The notes beneath the pieces were generated by a model. That model was not told where the DNA came from, made no database searches, and saw nothing but the letters and a program-made list of their open reading frames with translations. 64,000 bases of DNA from Christiangramia lutea (GTDB lineage: Bacteria; Bacteroidota; Bacteroidia; Flavobacteriales; Flavobacteriaceae), in assembly GCF_022489035.1 (NCBI RefSeq), contig NZ_JAKVTV010000002.1, positions 248,001-312,000 on the forward strand, in the 5' to 3' direction. Positions 1 to 8,491 of the stretch are shown here, in pieces. Each line of letters begins with the position of its first letter. Within the stretch, counting starts at the first letter, position 1. The position numbers and the translations under genes are program-made.

Positions 1-79
1 AAAAATCTGCTAACTTTCGATTTTCTAAGCAATTAACATTTATTCTAAAATCTTTGTTAATTACTTTAGTGCTGAACTA

Positions 80-110
80 TTTTAGTTTTTTAGCTATTAC
101 CTTATATTTA
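80..110 (+). promoter_or_regulatory. Candidate promoter of the parE operon
   Basis: TATATTTA at 103-110 fits the Bacteroidota -7 element TAnnTTTG with one mismatch. A T-run at 80-83 lies 19 bases upstream, where the -33 TTTG would be, but it is not a clean TTTG. The start codon at 133 would then have a leader of about 18 bases. Nothing else is recognisable in bases 1-132. Confidence 0.35.
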
Positions 111-132
111 GGGCATAACTCCATTACTACCT

Positions 133-1995
133 ATGAGCGAGAATACTAAATATACCGAAGATAATATTCGGTCATTAGACTGGAAAGAACATATTCGTAT
201 GCGTCCCGGGATGTACATCGGGAAGTTAGGAGATGGTTCCAGTCAGGATGACGGGATTTATATTCTGCTGAAAGAAGTTATAGATAACAGTATCGACGAA
301 TTCGTGATGGGAGCAGGGAAGACCATTGAGATCTCTGTTCAAAACCAGCGCGTGATCGTTCGTGATTATGGTAGAGGAATTCCACTTGGTAAAGTGGTGG
401 ATGTTGTATCCAAAATGAATACTGGTGGTAAGTATGATACCCGCGCCTTTAAAAAATCTGTGGGACTTAATGGTGTTGGTACCAAAGCGGTAAATGCGCT
501 TTCTTCCTATTTCCGAGTGGAATCTTCCCGTGATTCGAAAAGTCATGCTGCCGAATTTGAGCAGGGGGAATTAAAAGATGAAGAACACCTCGAGGAAACA
601 TCAAGAAGGAGAGGAACAAAAATCACCTTTATACCAGATGAACTTATTTTCAAAAATTATAAGTTCAGAAATGAGTATATCGAAAAGATGCTTAAAAACT
701 ATGTATACCTGAACCCAGGTTTAACCATAGTTTTTAATGGCGAAAAGTTCTATTCAGAAAATGGACTAAAAGATCTTCTGGGAGATAGCATTCATGAAGA
801 TGATATGCTTTATCCTATTTTGCACCTTAAAGGGGAGGATATTGAAGTTGCCATTACTCACAGTAGGTCTCAATATAGTGAAGAATACCATTCATTTGTG
901 AATGGTCAGAATACTTCTCAGGGAGGTACACACCTGGCGGCTTTTAGAGAAGCCATTGTGAAAACCGTGCGTGAGTTCTACGGAAAAAATTATGAAGCCA
1001 GCGATATCAGGAAATCTATAGTCGCGGCGATCAGCATAAAAGTAATGGAACCCGTTTTCGAAAGTCAGACGAAAACAAAGCTTGGTTCTACAGATATGGG
1101 TGGAAAACTGCCAACGGTACGAACCTATATCAATGATTTTGTTAAAAGGAATCTCGATAATTACCTACACAAAAATCCCGAAACTGCTGAAAATCTTCAG
1201 AAGAAGATCCTTCAGGCTGAAAGAGAACGTAAAGATCTTTCCGGAATCAGGAAACTGGCTAAAGACAGGGCAAAAAAAGCCAGTCTGCATAATAAGAAAT
1301 TACGTGATTGCCGGGTACATCTTGGTGATAGCAAACACGAGCGTTGTCTTGAAACTACGCTTTTCATTACCGAGGGAGATTCGGCGAGTGGTTCAATAAC
1401 CAAAAGTAGGGATGTAGTTACACAGGCAGTTTTCAGTTTAAAAGGGAAACCTTTAAACTCTTACGGACTTTCGAAAAAGATCGTTTACGAAAACGAAGAA
1501 TTCAACCTGCTACAGGCCGCCTTGAATATCGAGGAAGGTCTGGAAGACTTGAGGTATCATAATATTGTGATCGCTACAGATGCCGATGTTGATGGTATGC
1601 ACATTCGCTTATTATTGATCACATTCTTCCTGCAGTTCTTCCCTGAACTTATCAAGGAAAACCATCTATATATTTTACAAACTCCACTTTTCAGGGTGCG
1701 TAATAAAAAGGAGACCATTTATTGTTACAGCGAGATGGAACGTAAAGCAGCCATAGAAAAGCTGAAAGGTAAAGTCGAGATTACCCGATTTAAGGGTCTT
1801 GGTGAAATTTCTCCAGATGAGTTTGTTCATTTTATAGGTGAAGATATACGTCTGGATCCTGTAATGCTTGATAAAGATAAATCTATTGAGGAAATGCTTA
1901 GTTTTTATATGGGTAAAAACACTCCAGATCGTCAGGAATTTATCATAGATAACCTGAAAGTTGAACTTGACCTAGTTGAAGAACTTGGAATATGA
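133..1995 (+). CDS. parE: DNA topoisomerase IV subunit B (ParE)
   Basis: ATPase subunit of topoisomerase IV, which with ParC decatenates daughter chromosomes and relaxes supercoils. The GHKL ATPase fold is visible at the N-terminus: [11 protein letters not shown] near residues 48-58, RDYGRGIP near 77-84 and [14 protein letters not shown] near 111-124. The TOPRIM domain has TEGDSASG at 413-420 and DADVDG at 483-488, holding the metal-binding acidic residues, and the conserved RFKGLGE block follows near 553. At 620 residues it has the compact ParE length of Bacteroidota, without the large insert of proteobacterial GyrB. It is the first gene of an operon whose third gene is parC, which favours ParE over GyrB. 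Its stop codon overlaps the next start by four bases. Confidence 0.95.
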   Translation: MSENTKYTEDNIRSLDWKEHIRMRPGMYIGKLGDGSSQDDGIYILLKEVIDNSIDEFVMGAGKTIEISVQNQRVIVRDYGRGIPLGKVVDVVSKMNTGGKYDTRAFKKSVGLNGVGTKAVNALSSYFRVESSRDSKSHAAEFEQGELKDEEHLEETSRRRGTKITFIPDELIFKNYKFRNEYIEKMLKNYVYLNPGLTIVFNGEKFYSENGLKDLLGDSIHEDDMLYPILHLKGEDIEVAITHSRSQYSEEYHSFVNGQNTSQGGTHLAAFREAIVKTVREFYGKNYEASDIRKSIVAAISIKVMEPVFESQTKTKLGSTDMGGKLPTVRTYINDFVKRNLDNYLHKNPETAENLQKKILQAERERKDLSGIRKLAKDRAKKASLHNKKLRDCRVHLGDSKHERCLETTLFITEGDSASGSITKSRDVVTQAVFSLKGKPLNSYGLSKKIVYENEEFNLLQAALNIEEGLEDLRYHNIVIATDADVDGMHIRLLLITFFLQFFPELIKENHLYILQTPLFRVRNKKETIYCYSEMERKAAIEKLKGKVEITRFKGLGEISPDEFVHFIGEDIRLDPVMLDKDKSIEEMLSFYMGKNTPDRQEFIIDNLKVELDLVEELGI

Positions 1996-2486
1996 GATTT
2001 ACCAATAGAAATGAGGTTAAAATAATACCGTCTATTTATATTGTCTTGATTGCGGTTTTTGTTACCAATGTTTTTGTGAACATTGAGATCATGGCATCCT
2101 CCGAGACCGAACAGGAAATTACCTTTAGTCATTTTGTGCCTAATATTCTCACCTTGCTTCTTGGAATTTATGTTCATAAAATAGGGCAGGTATTCGAATT
2201 CGACAGCGATGGTGAAACTTTGAATTTTAAAAATAACGGAGTCTTTTTTTCTAAATTCATGGAATATAGAGTTAAAAAAGCTGAATTCCCGAAACGTAAA
2301 TTGGGCAAATTTGATTTTGTAGATTTTGGAATTTATTCAGCTTTGACCATTTATATTCGGTCAAGAAGAAAGAAAGGCTATAGAAAGTATACTTTCAATA
2401 CAACATTTTTAACCCGAAAAAAGAAAAGGGGAATGGTTGATTCCTTAAACAAGGTATTAGAAACCCTTCCCAAACCTACTGCCTAA
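1992..2486 (+). CDS. Small two-helix membrane protein between parE and parC
   Basis: I do not recognise a named family. The 164-residue protein has a likely membrane helix at residues 11-34, a second at about 48-65, and then a basic soluble part (rich in [13 protein letters not shown] and TRKKKRG) that should face the cytoplasm. It starts four bases inside the parE stop, and its TAA shares one base with the parC ATG, so all three genes should be translationally coupled. The position inside a topoisomerase operon and the basic tail suggest a membrane or nucleic-acid contact role, but that is inference only. Confidence 0.8.
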   Translation: MRFTNRNEVKIIPSIYIVLIAVFVTNVFVNIEIMASSETEQEITFSHFVPNILTLLLGIYVHKIGQVFEFDSDGETLNFKNNGVFFSKFMEYRVKKAEFPKRKLGKFDFVDFGIYSALTIYIRSRRKKGYRKYTFNTTFLTRKKKRGMVDSLNKVLETLPKPTA

Positions 2487-5131
2487 TGGAAGAAAACCAA
2501 GAAGGAGCTCAGGACGAGCAGTTTGAGAATAAGGAAGAACTTATAAAGGTAACCGGCATGTATAAAGACTGGTTCCTGGATTATGCTTCATACGTGATCC
2601 TGGAACGAGCTGTGCCTGCTATCGAAGATGGTTTTAAACCTGTACAGCGTCGTATCATGCATTCCATGAAAGATCTTGATGACGGACGGTACAACAAGGT
2701 TGCCAATATAGTGGGGCATACCATGCAGTATCATCCTCATGGTGATGCTAGTATCGGTGACGCCATGGTACAGATAGGGCAGAAGGATATTCTTATAGAC
2801 ACACAGGGTAACTGGGGTAATATTCTAACCGGCGATCGTGCCGCTGCACCTCGTTATATTGAGGCCAGGCTCTCAAAATTTGCCCTGGAAGTTCTTTTTA
2901 GTCCGAAACTTACCGAATGGCAACTTTCTTATGATGGTAGAAAACAGGAACCGGTAAATTTACCTGTAAAGTTCCCGATGCTTCTGGCTCAGGGTGCTGA
3001 AGGTATTGCTGTTGGATTAAGTACCAGGTTTCTTCCGCATAATTTCAACGAACTTATAGATGCTTCCATAAAGCATTTACAGGGAAAAAGTTTTAAGCTT
3101 TATCCCGATTTCCCAACGGGTGGTATTGCAGATATTTCCAATTATAATGACGGAAAACGCGGCGGAAGAGTAAGAATAAGGGCGAAGATCAACCAGCTTG
3201 ACAAGAATACGCTGGTTATAAATGAAATTCCTTATGGAACGAATACCTCCAGCTTAATAGATTCTATATTAAAAGCGAATGATAAAGGTAAGATCAAGAT
3301 CAAAAAGATCGAGGATAATACAGCTGCAGAAGTTGAGATCTTAATTCATCTCCCTAATAATATTTCTCCAGATAAAACCATTGATGCTTTATATGCTTTC
3401 ACTCAATGTGAAAATTCATTAGCGCCATTAGGTTGTGTGATCATCGATCATAAACCGGTTTTCCTAGGAGTTTCAGATGTTTTAAGAAGATCTACAGATC
3501 ATACTTTGCATCTTCTTAAGAGAGAACTGGAGATCAAACTCGATGAACTTGAAGAGCAATGGCATTTTTCTTCCCTCGAAAGAATTTTCATCGAAAATCG
3601 TATTTATCGTGATATCGAAGAGGAGGAAACCTGGGAAGGAGTGATCCAGGCGATCGATAAAGGTTTAAAACCACATACAAAACATCTAAAAAGAGATGTA
3701 ACCGAGGAGGATATCGTTCGATTAACTGAAATTCGGATCAAAAGAATTTCAAAATTTGATATCGATAAAGCTCAGCAGAAGATCGAAGCTCTTGAGGATG
3801 AGATCGCACAGGTAAAACATAACCTGGACAATATTGTTGATTTTGCCGTAGACTATTTTAGAAAACTGAAAAAAGATTACGGCCAAGGAAGAGAACGTAA
3901 GACTGAATTAAGATTATTTGAAGAAATTGAAGCTACCAAGGTAGTAATTAGGAATACCAAGCTTTACGTGAACAGGGCTGAAGGATTCGTTGGAACCTCA
4001 CTTAAGAAGGATGAATACGTGACGGATTGTTCAGATATTGACGATGTAATCTGTTTTACGGCAGATGGCAAGATGATGGTGACCAAGGTTGATACCAAAA
4101 CCTTTATCGGGAAGGATATCATTCACGTGGCGATCTTCAAAAAGAAGGATAAACGTACAATTTATAATATGGTATACCGGGACGGTAAGGCCGGGAATAC
4201 TTATGTGAAACGATTTGCGGTAACTTCAGTTACCCGGGATAGAGAATACGATCTAAGCCAGGGAAAGAAAGATTCGAAAGTGCTTTATTTCTCTGCCAAT
4301 CCTAATGGTGAAGCCGAAGTGGTTACCGTTTTATTACGCCAGGTAGGAAGCATTAGAAAAGTAAAATTCGACCTGGATTTTGCCGATGTATTGATAAAAG
4401 GGCGAAATGTAAAAGGAAATATAGTTACCAAGTACTCTGTTAAGCGTATCGAATTAAAAGAAGAAGGAGTTTCGACTTTGAAGCCGCGCAGGATCTGGTT
4501 CGACGAAACCGTAAAAAGGCTTAACGTGGACGAAAGAGGTGAACTTCTGGGCGAGTTCAAGGGTGAAGACAGGTTACTCATCATTACTCAGGATGGTGTG
4601 GTGAAAACCATTAAACCTGAATTAACTACAAGATTTGACGACGAGATCATTGTTCTGGAGAAATGGTCTAAAGATAAACCGGTTTCTGCAATTTACTGGG
4701 AGCCTGAAAAGGAACGCTATTATGTGAAGCGATTCCTGATAGAACAACCAGATAAGGAAGAGAAATTTATCAGCGATCATGAAGATTCATTCCTGGAACT
4801 GGTTTCTACTGATTATTATCCGATGGCAGAAATAGTTTACACCAAGCCAAAAGGTAAGGAGCGACGTGAAAATGAAGAGGTAAATCTCGCCGAATTTATT
4901 GCCGTGAAAGGAATCAGGGCTTTAGGGAATCAGCTTACTTCAGAGAAGGTTAACCAGATAAATCTTCTTGATCCTATGCCTTATGAGGCGCAGGAGAAGG
5001 AATCTTCAGAGGAAGATTCAGATTCTGAAAAACAGGATGAAATTACCGGAGAGGATATCAAATCTGGAGATATAAAACAGCCTGAAAAGAAAAAGAATTC
5101 AGATGAACAACCATCTTTATTTGACGAATAA
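2486..5131 (+). CDS. parC: DNA topoisomerase IV subunit A (ParC)
   Basis: DNA cleavage and rejoining subunit of topoisomerase IV, partner of ParE. The breakage-reunion domain covers about residues 25-490, with the catalytic tyrosine at 124 in the APRYIEARL block. A beta-pinwheel C-terminal domain follows to about residue 835. The GyrA box (Q-x-R-G-G-x-G) seen in the gene at 26267 is absent here, as expected for ParC. The last roughly 45 residues are highly acidic and end in EQPSLFDE, which resembles a sliding-clamp-binding motif. The gene overlaps its neighbours by one base on each side (TAATG junctions), so it is part of a tight operon with parE and mscL. Confidence 0.95.
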   Translation: MEENQEGAQDEQFENKEELIKVTGMYKDWFLDYASYVILERAVPAIEDGFKPVQRRIMHSMKDLDDGRYNKVANIVGHTMQYHPHGDASIGDAMVQIGQKDILIDTQGNWGNILTGDRAAAPRYIEARLSKFALEVLFSPKLTEWQLSYDGRKQEPVNLPVKFPMLLAQGAEGIAVGLSTRFLPHNFNELIDASIKHLQGKSFKLYPDFPTGGIADISNYNDGKRGGRVRIRAKINQLDKNTLVINEIPYGTNTSSLIDSILKANDKGKIKIKKIEDNTAAEVEILIHLPNNISPDKTIDALYAFTQCENSLAPLGCVIIDHKPVFLGVSDVLRRSTDHTLHLLKRELEIKLDELEEQWHFSSLERIFIENRIYRDIEEEETWEGVIQAIDKGLKPHTKHLKRDVTEEDIVRLTEIRIKRISKFDIDKAQQKIEALEDEIAQVKHNLDNIVDFAVDYFRKLKKDYGQGRERKTELRLFEEIEATKVVIRNTKLYVNRAEGFVGTSLKKDEYVTDCSDIDDVICFTADGKMMVTKVDTKTFIGKDIIHVAIFKKKDKRTIYNMVYRDGKAGNTYVKRFAVTSVTRDREYDLSQGKKDSKVLYFSANPNGEAEVVTVLLRQVGSIRKVKFDLDFADVLIKGRNVKGNIVTKYSVKRIELKEEGVSTLKPRRIWFDETVKRLNVDERGELLGEFKGEDRLLIITQDGVVKTIKPELTTRFDDEIIVLEKWSKDKPVSAIYWEPEKERYYVKRFLIEQPDKEEKFISDHEDSFLELVSTDYYPMAEIVYTKPKGKERRENEEVNLAEFIAVKGIRALGNQLTSEKVNQINLLDPMPYEAQEKESSEEDSDSEKQDEITGEDIKSGDIKQPEKKKNSDEQPSLFDE

Positions 5132-5577
5132 TGGGTCTAATTAAGGAGTTTAAGGAGTTTGCCGTAAAAGGCAATATGATAGATATGGCGGTGGGGATCA
5201 TCATCGGTACCGCCTTCAACAAGGTTATTGATGTCCTGGTGAAACAGATACTAATGCCTCCCTTAAGCATGCTCACCAATGGAGTGAATTATGCCAGTAG
5301 AAAGATAATCCTGCAGGAAAGTTCTGGAACCAAAGGAGAGCCAGGTTTTGTTGAGGAAGTTTCCATTGGATACGGGTTATTGATCGAAACTTTAATAGAT
5401 TTCCTTGTAATAGGATTTGTAGTATTCCTGGTGGTTAAATTTATGAACCGTTTTCGAAACAAGGCCCAGGATCCTAAGAATGAAAAAGTGGTCACCCCGA
5501 AGGATATTGAATTGCTGTCTAGCCTGAACGATAAAATGGAGGAGCAGAACAAGTTACTTAGAGAAAGGCAGAACTAA
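5131..5577 (+). CDS. mscL: Large-conductance mechanosensitive channel MscL
   Basis: Homopentameric inner-membrane channel that opens under high membrane tension during hypo-osmotic shock. The 148-residue protein has the family N-terminus (KEFKEFAVKGNMIDMAVGIIIG), the pore-lining first helix at about 16-44, a periplasmic loop, the second helix at about 85-105 and a charged amphipathic C-terminal helix. Its ATG overlaps the parC stop by one base, so it is probably co-transcribed with the topoisomerase IV genes. Its 3' end overlaps the convergent lipoprotein gene by four bases. Confidence 0.95.
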   Translation: MGLIKEFKEFAVKGNMIDMAVGIIIGTAFNKVIDVLVKQILMPPLSMLTNGVNYASRKIILQESSGTKGEPGFVEEVSIGYGLLIETLIDFLVIGFVVFLVVKFMNRFRNKAQDPKNEKVVTPKDIELLSSLNDKMEEQNKLLRERQN

Positions 5578-5951
5578 TTTTCGACCACTCTCTTTACTTT
5601 TCCTTTAGCTTTTTTGGGATCGCCTACTAATCCATATTCAAACGTGTAACCTTTGGAAGTTGTAGAGAGAATTTTTATATGAATGGGTTTTTCTTCGGCC
5701 ATTCCCTCAGGATTCGTATTCTTGAGAATATATTCACAATCATTTATCCAGCGAACTGTAGAAGTATCGGTCTCACCCATGAATTTTTCTACTTCAAGGC
5801 TGTCGTTACGAATAAATCTGCTCGTTACCAGCTCTCCGTTGATAAAGCTTTCAAATTCATAAGTACCGGTTCTATGGTCTTTACAATTTCTTTCAGGGTT
5901 AAAACAGGCAGATAGCAGAATAAGGCTTACTAAAGCGGTCAATTTTTTCAT
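5574..5951 (-). CDS. Small lipoprotein of unknown function
   Basis: A 125-residue protein with a lipoprotein signal: positively charged MKK, a hydrophobic stretch and the lipobox LSAC with the lipidated cysteine at position 16. The mature part begins NPERNC and looks like a small beta-rich domain. I recognise no catalytic motif. As I recall, similar flavobacterial proteins are sometimes labelled 'DNA topoisomerase IV' in databases, apparently because of the neighbouring parC; nothing in the sequence supports that name. The gene converges on mscL with a four-base overlap of stop codons. Confidence 0.75.
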   Translation of the reverse strand: MKKLTALVSLILLSACFNPERNCKDHRTGTYEFESFINGELVTSRFIRNDSLEVEKFMGETDTSTVRWINDCEYILKNTNPEGMAEEKPIHIKILSTTSKGYTFEYGLVGDPKKAKGKVKRVVEN

Positions 5952-5982
5952 ACCGCAAAATAATCCATTTTAAATCTAATAA

Positions 5983-6402
5983 TCAATTTTCAAAGGCATC
6001 AAAACTACCGTCTTTATAAAAGATCACGATACGTTGAATTTCCTTTCCGGATTTTCCCGATGGCATGGATGCAAAAGACTCTGGAGAAGCTGTTTGAATA
6101 TTTTGTGCTGAAGAAGAAGGGACTTCAGTTTTAACTTCTAATTCTTTCTTTTCAATTTGAGGGTCAGCTCCTGGAGTAGAGGGAAATTTTCCTTTTCCAT
6201 TTAAGAGCCAGTATAATTCTACCTCAGGAAAATTCTTTACCACCTTCATTACAAAATCCAGGCTAGGTTTATTTCTACCAGATAGGATATGAGAAATCGA
6301 GGAGCGGCCAACTTCGATTTTATCAGCAAAAGAAGCAGCAGAAAGATCATAAAAATCTAGGATCTTATTGAGCCTGTAAGCAAACTTTTCGGTGTTTACC
6401 AT
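5983..6402 (-). CDS. XRE-family helix-turn-helix regulator
   Basis: DNA-binding regulator of 139 residues. A Cro/CI-type helix-turn-helix occupies about residues 4-60 (ASFADKIEVGRSSISHILSG contains the helix pair). A Ser/Pro/Glu-rich linker at about 72-115 joins it to a short conserved tail (KEIQRIVIFYKDGSFDAFEN). There is no ligand or peptidase domain. The upstream region has two TTACA-NN-TGTAA dyads, one on its own -7 element, so autorepression is likely. A third dyad overlaps the promoter of the divergent M14 peptidase gene, a plausible second target. The target assignment is inferred. Confidence 0.85.
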   Translation of the reverse strand: MVNTEKFAYRLNKILDFYDLSAASFADKIEVGRSSISHILSGRNKPSLDFVMKVVKNFPEVELYWLLNGKGKFPSTPGADPQIEKKELEVKTEVPSSSAQNIQTASPESFASMPSGKSGKEIQRIVIFYKDGSFDAFEN

Positions 6403-6430
6403 TGTAACATGTTTTCGTTGTAAAGTCCTG

Positions 6431-6442
6431 TTACAAATGTAA
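6431..6442. promoter_or_regulatory. Candidate XRE operator 1
   Basis: The sequence TTACAAATGTAA has perfect 5-bp half sites (TTACA/TGTAA) around a 2-bp centre. It covers the -7 element of the XRE gene, a position suited to repression. The same dyad recurs at 6466 and 6645. Confidence 0.5.
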
Positions 6443-6463
6443 ATAATATTTACAAAACAACAA
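6434..6463 (-). promoter_or_regulatory. Promoter of the XRE regulator gene
   Basis: On the minus strand the -7 element TACATTTG lies at 6441-6434 and a -33 TTG at 6463-6461, with exactly 19 bases between, matching the Bacteroidota consensus. Transcription should begin near 6430, about 28 bases before the ATG at 6402. Confidence 0.55.
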
Positions 6464-6465
6464 TA

Positions 6466-6477
6466 TTACATCTGTAA
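6466..6477. promoter_or_regulatory. Candidate XRE operator 2
   Basis: TTACATCTGTAA, the same TTACA-NN-TGTAA dyad, sits just upstream of the -33 TTG of the XRE gene, 35 bases from operator 1. A further half-like TTTACAAAAC lies between the two. Confidence 0.45.
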
Positions 6478-6644
6478 ACAGACTGATTTAAAGTAAATTT
6501 ATACTTCATATAGATATGTGTAAATAACTAAAAAAGAGTCTATTAGATTGTAAAATAAATTATATTGGATTTTTTCCAATCCCTTCGTTCTTCAGGTGTG
6601 GACTGGTGTTTACATTTGTTTACAATAACAAATAATTTTATCAT

Positions 6645-6656
6645 TTACATTTGTAA
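6645..6656. promoter_or_regulatory. Candidate XRE operator 3
   Basis: TTACATTTGTAA, a perfect copy of the dyad, overlaps the likely -33 region of the M14 peptidase gene. An imperfect relative (TTACATTTGTTTAC) lies 35 bases upstream at 6610, the same 35-base spacing as operators 1 and 2. Confidence 0.45.
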
Positions 6657-6677
6657 ATTATACATTGTTTAGTTTTG
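6650..6677 (+). promoter_or_regulatory. Candidate promoter of the M14 peptidase gene
   Basis: TAGTTTTG at 6670-6677 matches the -7 consensus TAnnTTTG. A TTTG at 6650-6653 is 16 bases upstream, shorter than the usual 19. The ATG at 6683 is only five bases after the -7 element, so the transcript may have almost no leader. Confidence 0.45.
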
Positions 6678-6682
6678 TAAAC

Positions 6683-7846
6683 ATGAAAAATAAAAGGCTT
6701 GAAAATCTATTTGTCGAGGACTACTATCTAAGTGTGAAAATTGAGGAAATTTCCGGGAGGTACATTACTAATAAAGATCTGGAATTGGTCCAGCAAAAAT
6801 TGGGGGATAAATTCAGAATTGATAAAATTGGAAATTCAGTAAAAGGTGAATCTATAAGTTTAATAAGATTAGGTTCGGGAAAAATCAAGATCCTGGCCTG
6901 GTCTCAAATGCACGGAAATGAAGGAACAACTACTAAAGCTGTATTCGATCTTTTAAACGCTTATGATCTTGCCGATGACAATACTCAGCTTTCTGAGATT
7001 TTTCAAAAATGCACTTTGTATATTATTCCTGTATTAAGCCCAGATGGAGCCAGGGCATATACCAGGGTGAACGCCAATCAGGTAGACCTGAATAGAGATA
7101 TGCAGGATCTTAGTCAGCCGGAAAGTAAGTTGCTAATGGAACAATACAAAAAGATACAACCGGATTTCTGTTTAAATCTGCATGATCAGCGTACTATCTT
7201 TAGTGCTGGTGAAAAACCTGAACCTGCCACCCTGTCTTTCCTGACACCTTCAATGGATAAAGCGCGGACTATAGATGTGTATAGAAAAAAGAGTATGGCT
7301 GTAATTGCTGGTATAGCACAGGATTTGTCCGCAGAGCTTCCCGGTAGGATTGGTAGGTACGGCGATGCATTTAATATCAATTGTGCCGGAGATACATTTC
7401 AGAACTTATCAACGCCCACAATTCTTTTTGAGGCCGGACACCATCCAGGGGATTATGAAAGGGAAGTTACCCGAAAATTTATATTTAAAGCACTTATTTC
7501 CTGTATTTATCAAATTTCCAACGATCCTGATGCAGGTCTTTATCAGGAGTATTTTAAAATACCTGAAAACAGAAAGCTATTTAATGATGTAGTGATAAGA
7601 AATGCCAAAATAAAGGGTGAAGATTCTGAAGTCGCTATTCAGTTTAAAGAAATTTTAAAGAAAGGGCGGGTAGATTTTATTCCGGAAATAGTTGAAATGA
7701 ATAAAAAAATATCAAATTTTGCTCATCGTGAAATTGATGCCGAAGGAAAAGAAATCCAATTGGCGAATAGTTCTGAATTTGGCGAAAACGTTATAGTTGA
7801 TAAAATAATCATAAATAATACAGAATTGCGGGTTAAATACGAGTAA
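6683..7846 (+). CDS. M14-family zinc carboxypeptidase-like protein
   Basis: Predicted zinc metallopeptidase of the carboxypeptidase A/succinylglutamate desuccinylase fold, 387 residues. The zinc motif is H77-G-N-E80 (HGNEG), the third ligand is likely H167 in NLHDQ, and the catalytic glutamate is likely E250 in LFEAGHHPG. There is no signal peptide, so a cytoplasmic peptidase or amidase is expected. A TTG at 6665 would extend the frame by six codons, but it lies upstream of the -7 promoter element, so the ATG at 6683 is preferred. The gene is divergent from the XRE regulator and followed by an Lrp-type regulator. Confidence 0.8.
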   Translation: MKNKRLENLFVEDYYLSVKIEEISGRYITNKDLELVQQKLGDKFRIDKIGNSVKGESISLIRLGSGKIKILAWSQMHGNEGTTTKAVFDLLNAYDLADDNTQLSEIFQKCTLYIIPVLSPDGARAYTRVNANQVDLNRDMQDLSQPESKLLMEQYKKIQPDFCLNLHDQRTIFSAGEKPEPATLSFLTPSMDKARTIDVYRKKSMAVIAGIAQDLSAELPGRIGRYGDAFNINCAGDTFQNLSTPTILFEAGHHPGDYEREVTRKFIFKALISCIYQISNDPDAGLYQEYFKIPENRKLFNDVVIRNAKIKGEDSEVAIQFKEILKKGRVDFIPEIVEMNKKISNFAHREIDAEGKEIQLANSSEFGENVIVDKIIINNTELRVKYE

Positions 7847-7918
7847 ATCTCGAATTAATTGTCAATAATTCAATGATTTTGTATTAATTTTGAGGTTCAT
7901 TAAAAAAAGACCTTGAAA

Positions 7919-8398
7919 ATGGCCAAGTTTAAATTAGACGAAACAGATCATCAGATTCTCGATATGCTAATCGAGAATACCAGAACTCCATTTACCGATA
8001 TTGCGAAGAAACTTTTGATTTCTGCTGGAACTGTTCATGTGAGAGTAAAGAAAATGGAAGAGGCAGGAATTATTATTGGTTCTTCCTTAACCTTAGATTA
8101 TAAAAAACTGGGCTACGCCTTTATTGCTTACGTGGGTGTATTTCTTAAAAATACTTCACAAACTAAATTTGTGCTGGAGAGAATAAACGAGATACCTTTT
8201 GTTACTGTGGCACACGTTACAACTGGCAAATTTAACGTATTCTGTAAAATACGCGCTAAAAATACCCAGCACGCTAAGGAGATCATTTTCCAACTTGACG
8301 ATATTGAAGGAGTTTACAGAACCGAAACTATGATATCATTAGAAGAAAGTATCAACGATAAAAAACGTTTGATGCATTCTATTTTCCAGGAAATGTAA
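7919..8398 (+). CDS. Lrp/AsnC-family transcriptional regulator
   Basis: Feast/famine regulator of 159 residues. An N-terminal winged helix-turn-helix (DETDHQILDMLIENTR through SAGTVHVRVKKMEEAGII) is followed by the RAM effector domain, with the typical VTTGKFNVFCKIRAKN segment near the middle. A TTG six bases earlier is open but the ATG at 7919 gives the family N-terminus MAKFKLDETD. A -7 element TAATTTTG at 7885-7892 lies just upstream, indicating its own promoter. Family members bind amino acids and control amino-acid metabolism; the target is not evident here. Confidence 0.9.
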   Translation: MAKFKLDETDHQILDMLIENTRTPFTDIAKKLLISAGTVHVRVKKMEEAGIIIGSSLTLDYKKLGYAFIAYVGVFLKNTSQTKFVLERINEIPFVTVAHVTTGKFNVFCKIRAKNTQHAKEIIFQLDDIEGVYRTETMISLEESINDKKRLMHSIFQEM

Positions 8399-8421
8399 TA
8401 ATCCTAAACTTATATTAAAGA

Positions 8422-8454
8422 CCCTTTAGGCTATTACGTTTAAAGGGTTTTTTT
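8422..8454 (+). terminator. Rho-independent terminator after the Lrp-type gene
   Basis: The 7-bp stem CCCTTTA (8422-8428) pairs with TAAAGGG (8441-8447) around a 12-base loop and is followed by seven T residues. Confidence 0.8.
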
Positions 8455-8491
8455 ATAATTTTAAAGCAATAGACCATCCAAAAATTTAAAT

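Noticed and set aside
5574-5951. The name 'DNA topoisomerase IV' for the small lipoprotein
   Set aside because: The protein is a 125-residue lipoprotein without any topoisomerase domain; the name could only derive from its neighbour.
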